Positions 59,455 through 64,000 of a DNA stretch of 64,000 nt are shown in pieces (the stretch's first letter is position 1; every line of letters starts with the position of its first letter). A program made the position numbers and the translations under genes. This DNA comes from Palaemon carinicauda. Taxonomy: Eukaryota; Arthropoda; Malacostraca; Decapoda; Palaemonidae. The stretch spans positions 41,026,191-41,090,190 of the forward strand of contig NC_090726.1 of assembly GCF_036898095.1 (NCBI RefSeq). Direction: 5' to 3'. The notes under the pieces are model-generated. The model saw only the letters and a program-made list of their open reading frames with translations. It was not told where the DNA came from and searched no databases.

Positions 59455-59815
59455 TATGTTTAGGCACGGGTCCTCCGGACCCGCCCCTACTTAAGAATAT
59501 TACAGTTAAGCTCTAATCTTGTGTTAGACCTATGTTAGGCCCGGGTCCTCCGGACTCGCCCCTACTTAAGAATATTACAGTTAAGCTCTAATCTTGTATT
59601 AGATCTATGTTAGGCCCGGGTCCTCCGGACCCGCCCCTACTTAAGAATATTACAGTTAAGCTCTAATCTTGTATTAGATCTATGTTAGGCCCGGGTCCTC
59701 CGGACCCGCCCCTACTTAAGAATATTACAGTTAAGCTCTAATCTTGTGTTAGACCTTTGTTAGGCCCGGGTCCTCCGGACCCGCCCCTACTTAAGGAAAT
59801 TACAGTTTCTCATAT
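59455..59815 (+). repeat. 75-bp tandem repeats upstream of E gag, 5 copies
   Basis: GGGTCCTCCGGAC cores lie at 59468, 59543, 59618, 59693 and 59768, exactly 75 bp apart. Each holds the palindrome GGGTCC-TCC-GGACCC followed by GCCCCTACTTAAG and AATATTACAGTTAAGCTCTA. The copies differ at only a few bases. Being directly before the coding start, they may act as promoter, enhancer or RNA-structure elements. Confidence 0.93.
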
Positions 59816-59831
59816 ACTATTCTTTTTATAG
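59812..59831 (+). other. Candidate 3' splice site at E gag start
   Basis: A pyrimidine-rich stretch (TACTATTCTTTTTATAG) ends in AG directly before the gag ATG at 59832. It may be the acceptor of a 5'-leader intron, or chance. Confidence 0.4.
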
Positions 59832-62187
59832 ATGGTGCATTGTCTGACGCCGGCCTGTGCAGCTGTTATGCACCAGCCTTGTGGCCACTCCATCTGCCGA
59901 TCTCATGCCCCTTGTGGGGTTCAACTGGAAGACGTTGTGGTATGGCACCCGGATAACTGTGTGATTTGCTTCGACCTCATCACTACCCTTGGATCTGACT
60001 CGGTGAGTCCCGTTGGCTATGTTGCCTTCTTATTTTACTATTAGTAAGATCTCTATGGTCTTGAAGGACCATTGGGAGTCTTCCCTTTTATAATTCCCAC
60101 TATTATTTCAGGCATCCCCGGAGCAAAAGTCTGCGGCTCGGGCCACACTGAAGGTGTGGGTTGGTGGTTTTGCCCGGAATGTGAAGTCTAAGCGGCCGTA
60201 CGTCCTATCTGAGGACTACTGCTCCATGGTTTACCCCAACGCTAAGTCTTCAGCCGCTGTGGCTAGGCATGTGGCAGCTCCCATCATTGCCCACATTGAT
60301 GCCACCATAACGGGTCTCATCGACCCAGAGCAAGATCCATCGGACGCCCCGGGAGGTCTGGAGGACAATGTTGCCTCCATGAACCTGGACGTCGAACCAA
60401 TGTTACTAGACGAGCCGGATACAGGTAGGGTGGTAAGTGAGGCAAGTGTTTCCGGCGCTGAGATTCCTATCCTCAGCCCCGCTCTTTCTTCTTCTTCTGA
60501 TCGCTCTTCTTTTCATGGATTTTCTGGGGACCGTGATTCGTCTCAACGATCATACCCGGTCCCTCCTAAGGATAAGTCTACATCAAGAACCTTACCCAAA
60601 GCTCGCAAGCCCCACAAGACTTCCCATAGCTCTAAACAAGGTACAGACCTGTCATCAAAGGCCTCTGGTTCCTCCTCTAAGTCTCACGATCCGGGAGTTC
60701 ATTCCGCCCCTCCTGCTGCTAGCCCGGGCCTCTCCGAATCAGCCATGCTTCGCATCGTGTCGGAGATGCAGGCAAAGTTGGTTTCGGAGATGCACTCTAA
60801 GATGGACACGATGTTCTCTAACATCGGTCAGAGACTTGGGGCTTTAGAGCAAGGAGCTCCGGAGAGAGTCCAAAGCTCTCTCATCCCGGATGCCTCTAAG
60901 CTCCAGCCGTTTGCCAAGAACAACCCTTGGCGTATGGCTCTTCATTCCCCGTTCTCAGACGGAATGTTGACTTTGGAGGGCCTTGGCACTCGTCCTCTAG
61001 AGGACTTTGAATTCTTTCCTCCTGGTCTGGCATTTCCATTTCATGGTTATGCCAGGCTTACCGAGGAAGCTTTAGTTCGGTTAGACAAGGTCCCCAAAGA
61101 GACGGTCATCTTCCCTAAAGAGCAAGCCCAATCTGTTTGGGCCAGATTTTTGAACGACATCGGCTGCACTAACACCATGCTGACGCCTTATAAAAGCTCT
61201 TTTACGATGTTCTTAATGGACAAGAACACCTTGACTCCATGCGTCAATAAGGTGGCAGAGCTTGCCTTCCAATATGCTCTGGAGGAGAAGCCCTTGCCTC
61301 CCATCCGAGAGGTGGATCCAATCTCCCTCCTTCTTCCTTCAGGCATTGAGTGTTGGGACAACGTCCATACCACCTTTACCTCTGGCAAGCTAGCAGCAGA
61401 CTGTGCCTCAGTTTTGTTTAGTGAGAGGCTTCCCCGTCTCCCGGAATCCCTCATTAAACAGGAATATGATTCCCGCCTACGTGTGGGCCGTACTCTAAAC
61501 TTGGCCACATCCACGGAGTCGATAGCCTTGACTTACGATACGGAGAGTATTTTTAAGTCTCTCAACAAGGCTACATTACAGTCTTTATATTATGACCTGT
61601 ATGACTTCGCTACTGCTAAACGCAGATGTCGCAAGCATGTCCTAGCTGAGGCGACGATTAGGCATGAACCTAATAAGCTCATCCGGTCCTCCTGTTGGGG
61701 TTCAAATCTCTTCCCCGAGGATCTCGTAGAGGAAGTCTTGGCGGAGGCCACTAGAGTTAATCAGAGTCTTAAAGCCCGTTGGGGTTTGACCCCGAAACGC
61801 AAATATGACCCCGCAAATTATCAAGCCCGGGGTAGGAAGAAGCTTCGTCCATATACCTCCACCCAGTTCAGGCAACAGCAGAGGGGTTCGTCCAACTTCC
61901 GGCTGCCTCTTCCCCCATCTCCTGTTGTCCCTGCACAGCCTTCCACCTCTCAGGCTCCTTCGGATGACTATGTCACCGTTCTGCTCCCTAAGAGCCAGCT
62001 TTCTGGTGCCTCCTCCACTTCTCCTGCCTTTAACCAGTCTTACGAGGCTCGTAGCTCTTCCCAGAGTTATGGTAGAGGTAGAGGCTACCACCGTGGTTCT
62101 AACCAGAACAAAGGCAGGGGAAGAGCCTTTCGCAGAGGAAAGAATTTCCGAGGCGGACGTGGAGGCAACTCCTCAAACCAATACTGA
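59832..62187 (+). CDS. Gag-like protein of element E (two exons)
   Basis: Proposed coding: 59832-60002 joined to 60112-62187, giving 748 residues in phase. Exon 1 (57 residues) is a Cys/His-rich head (CLTPAC, CGHSICRSHAPC, HPDNCVIC) resembling a zinc-binding fold. It is comparable in position and composition to the Cys-rich gag heads of B and C. Residues ~268-305 form a likely coiled coil (MLRIVSEMQAKLVSEMHSKM). The middle is a globular gag-like domain (FPFHGYARLTEEALVRLDKV). Residues ~710-748 are Arg/Gly-rich (GRGRGYHRGSNQNKGRGRAF), typical of RNA binding. No stop interrupts exon 2. If the intron were not used, only the head or only an N-truncated protein could be made. Confidence 0.8.
60003..60111 (+). 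other. Probable 109-bp intron in E gag
   Basis: Donor TCG/GTGAGT at 60003, acceptor TTATTTCAG/GCA at 60109-60111. Splicing is phase 0 and joins two open frames that are otherwise separated by a TAG stop. The interior is T-rich near the acceptor. It fits the usual GT-AG rules. Confidence 0.75.
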
Positions 62188-64000
62188 GGTGCAGCAGGTA
62201 GGGGGGAGGCTCTATGCCTTCCGCAACAAATGGAGGTTCAGTCCCTGGGCGTTCAGTATCATCTCCAAGGGACTGGGGTGGAGTTGGATTCAAGGACCTC
62301 CTCCTCCGAACAAATTTCGTCAACATTCCACTCCGGACCTGGTCGAATTTGTCCAGGATCTTTTACAAAAGAACGCCATACAAGAAACGAAACACCTGAA
62401 GTTTCAAGGTCGGCTGTTCAGTGTCCCGAAGAAGGATTCGGACAAGAGAAGAGTGATTCTAGACCTATCCCTTCTCAACTTGTCCATTCAATGCGACAAG
62501 TTTCGAATGCTTACCGTCTCGCAGGTGCGGACCTTACTTCCCCGTGGGGCCGTCACCACCTCTATCGATCTTACAGACGCCTATTATCACGTCCCGATAG
62601 CGAGACACTTCCGTCCGTACCTAGGCTTTCGCTTATGGGACAAAAGTTACTCCTTCAAGGTGATGCCTTTCGGGCTCAACATCGCCCCAAGGATCTTCAC
62701 AAAGTTAGCAGAAGTCGCTGTTCAGGAACTCAGGAATCAAGGGATTCAAGTAGTAGCCTATCTGGACGACTGGCTCATTTGGTCAGACACCTCCCAAAAT
62801 TGCCTAAAAGCCACTCACAAAGTCATCCATTATCTTCAATCTCTAGGCTTCCAGATCAACTTCAAGAAGTCCCGTCTTCTTCCAAAATCGAAGTTCCAAT
62901 GGCTCGGCCTGCAATGGGATCTTATATCTCATACTCTGTGTCTTCCCAGACCCAAGAGGTTAGAGATTGTAAGGAACACCAAACGCTTTCTCAAAGACAA
63001 AGTAAGTTCCAGACGACTCCAAGAGAGGATTCTGGGGTCCCTTCAGTTTGCCTCAGTGACGGATCTTCTTCTGAAGGCAAAATTGAAAGATATCAATCGT
63101 GTCTGGCGTTCGAGGGCGAACCGGAAGCTCCGGGACAGGAAAGTCCGCCTTCCTCCCATTCTACGGGAAAGACTTCTTCCTTGGACAAGAGCAAACAGTC
63201 TGTCAAAGTCAGTTCCCCTTCGATTTCCGCCTCCGAAATTAATCATTCACACGGACGCATCCTTATCAGGTTGGGGCGGCTATTCTCAGCTCAAGAAAGT
63301 TCAAGGTCTTTGGACTCCCTTGTTCCGCCAATTTCACATCAATGTGCTAGAGGCCATGGCAGTTCTTCTAACCCTGAAACGTCTCGCTCTTCCCAAGAAA
63401 CAACACCTTCGTCTGGTCCTCGACAGCGAAGTGGTGGTCCGCTGCCTCAACAGAGGCGGGTCAAAGTCAGGGCCTCTGAACCATGTTCTAGTAGCCATAT
63501 TCTCCCTAGCAGCCTTGAACCGTTGGCATCTTTCAGCTGTCCACCTGGCGGGAGTCCGGAATGTAGTGGCAGACGCCCTGTCCCGGACCTCCCCTCTAGA
63601 ATCGGAATGGTCACTCGATCTAAAGTCATTTCGGTGGATTCTCTCTCAGGTTCCCGGTCTCCAAGTGGACCTCTTCGCCACGGAATCCAACCACAAATTG
63701 AGAGTATATGTGGCTCCCAATCTAGACCCTCAGGCTTACGCTACAGACGCCATGTCACAGAATTGGGACACCTGGGAAAAGATTTATCTCTTTCCCCCGG
63801 TGAATCTTTTGCTGAAAGTTCTAGACAAACTGAGATCCTTCAAGGGACAAGTAGCCTTGGTCGCACCCAACTGGCCCAAGAGCAACTGGTATCCTCTCCT
63901 GCGAGAGTTGAGACTATACCCTCACCCGATACCCAATCCGGTTCTGTCTCAGATAGTACAAACACGCGTTGTGTACGCTTTCTCAAACATTCAGAGCGCC
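62069..64000 (+). CDS. Reverse transcriptase / RNase H of element E (open to window end)
   Basis: The first in-frame ATG is at 62069, 119 bases inside the gag 3' end in the +1 frame. The frame is open for 644 codons to the edge of the window. RT: SIDLTDAYYHVPI, FGLNIAPRIFTKLA, YLDDWLIWSD (YLDD at residues 231-234). RNase H: HTDASLSGWGGY (Asp396), NVLEAMAVL (Glu), LVLDSEVVV (Asp), NVVADALSR. Then the DIRS-type tail LQVDLFATESNHKLRVYVAP and LVAPNWPKSNWYPLLREL. All catalytic residues are present. Pol may start by its own ATG or by frameshift from gag. The tyrosine recombinase would lie downstream. Confidence 0.92.
   Translation, partial: MVEVEATTVVLTRTKAGEEPFAEERISEADVEATPQTNTEVQQVGGRLYAFRNKWRFSPWAFSIISKGLGWSWIQGPPPPNKFRQHSTPDLVEFVQDLLQKNAIQETKHLKFQGRLFSVPKKDSDKRRVILDLSLLNLSIQCDKFRMLTVSQVRTLLPRGAVTTSIDLTDAYYHVPIARHFRPYLGFRLWDKSYSFKVMPFGLNIAPRIFTKLAEVAVQELRNQGIQVVAYLDDWLIWSDTSQNCLKATHKVIHYLQSLGFQINFKKSRLLPKSKFQWLGLQWDLISHTLCLPRPKRLEIVRNTKRFLKDKVSSRRLQERILGSLQFASVTDLLLKAKLKDINRVWRSRANRKLRDRKVRLPPILRERLLPWTRANSLSKSVPLRFPPPKLIIHTDASLSGWGGYSQLKKVQGLWTPLFRQFHINVLEAMAVLLTLKRLALPKKQHLRLVLDSEVVVRCLNRGGSKSGPLNHVLVAIFSLAALNRWHLSAVHLAGVRNVVADALSRTSPLESEWSLDLKSFRWILSQVPGLQVDLFATESNHKLRVYVAPNLDPQAYATDAMSQNWDTWEKIYLFPPVNLLLKVLDKLRSFKGQVALVAPNWPKSNWYPLLRELRLYPHPIPNPVLSQIVQTRVVYAFSNIQSA

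Larger units (their letters stand above)
58080..64000 (+). mobile_element. YR retrotransposon E, apparently intact, runs off the window
   Basis: Probable left boundary near the hairpin CTGGGC...GCCCAG (58082-58106). Then ~1.7 kb of 5' region with 75-bp repeats, a spliced gag, and an overlapping pol that is open to the last base. RNase H is followed by the DIRS-type LFATESNHKLRVYVAP region, so a tyrosine recombinase is expected beyond 64000. It is clearly diverged from A, B, C and D. DIRS or Ngaro placement needs its 3' end. Confidence 0.85.

Noticed and set aside
62214..62399. 61-codon + strand frame after E gag
   Set aside because: It is out of frame with the long E pol frame that covers this interval.

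Overview
The window looks like repeat-dense intergenic DNA from an arthropod, most likely a decapod crustacean. This placement rests on the abundance of DIRS-like tyrosine-recombinase (YR) retrotransposons, several non-LTR retrotransposon lineages, pogo/Tigger DNA transposons, long (TA)n, (TAA)n and (TCAA)n tracts, and a 140-bp satellite. The species cannot be named from the sequence alone. I found no convincing host protein-coding gene, tRNA or rRNA. There are two 500-base assembly gaps (5316-5815 and 33740-34239).

Layout. 1-1845: unassigned, with GC-rich palindromes. 1846-5290 and 12468-16370: two diverged copies of one ~3.4-kb segment, with a (TA)n block, a poly-T tract and a 25-unit satellite (7243-10724) between them. 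Copy 2 carries three extra retrotransposon pieces that copy 1 lacks. 16371-22650: AT-rich, with minisatellites, a perfect 37-bp inverted repeat and non-LTR tail fragments. 22650-33739: nested transposons, namely a decayed DIRS-like element (A), a slice of DIRS gag, a 5-kb I-group-like non-LTR element with RNase H, and the 3' end of another DIRS element (D). 34240-37245: duplications and a 137-bp-arm foldback. 37246-48217: near-complete DIRS element B, into which a 2.78-kb pogo/Tigger element has inserted. 49551-57396: DIRS element C, a related but different subfamily. 57621-58070: a Tigger-like end. 58071-64000: a third YR retrotransposon (E) whose gag and polymerase frames appear intact and which runs off the window.

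How the parts work together. Elements B and C have the full DIRS plan: inverted terminal repeats, an internal complementary region (ICR) near the 3' end, gag, an RT/RNase H frame, and a YR frame overlapping the RT/RNase H frame. A Cys-rich head and an Arg/Pro/Ser-rich low-complexity region start the gag. Each element's ICR matches its own two ends, including subfamily-specific bases, as expected if the ends are rebuilt from the ICR during replication. B keeps an open RT/RNase H frame with all the catalytic residues I can identify, but its gag and recombinase are interrupted. C has a mutated RT active site (YLYD). D has lost a recombinase arginine. E is the best candidate for a recently active copy. 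It has a probable in-frame spliceosomal intron in gag and five 75-bp repeats just upstream of the gag start.
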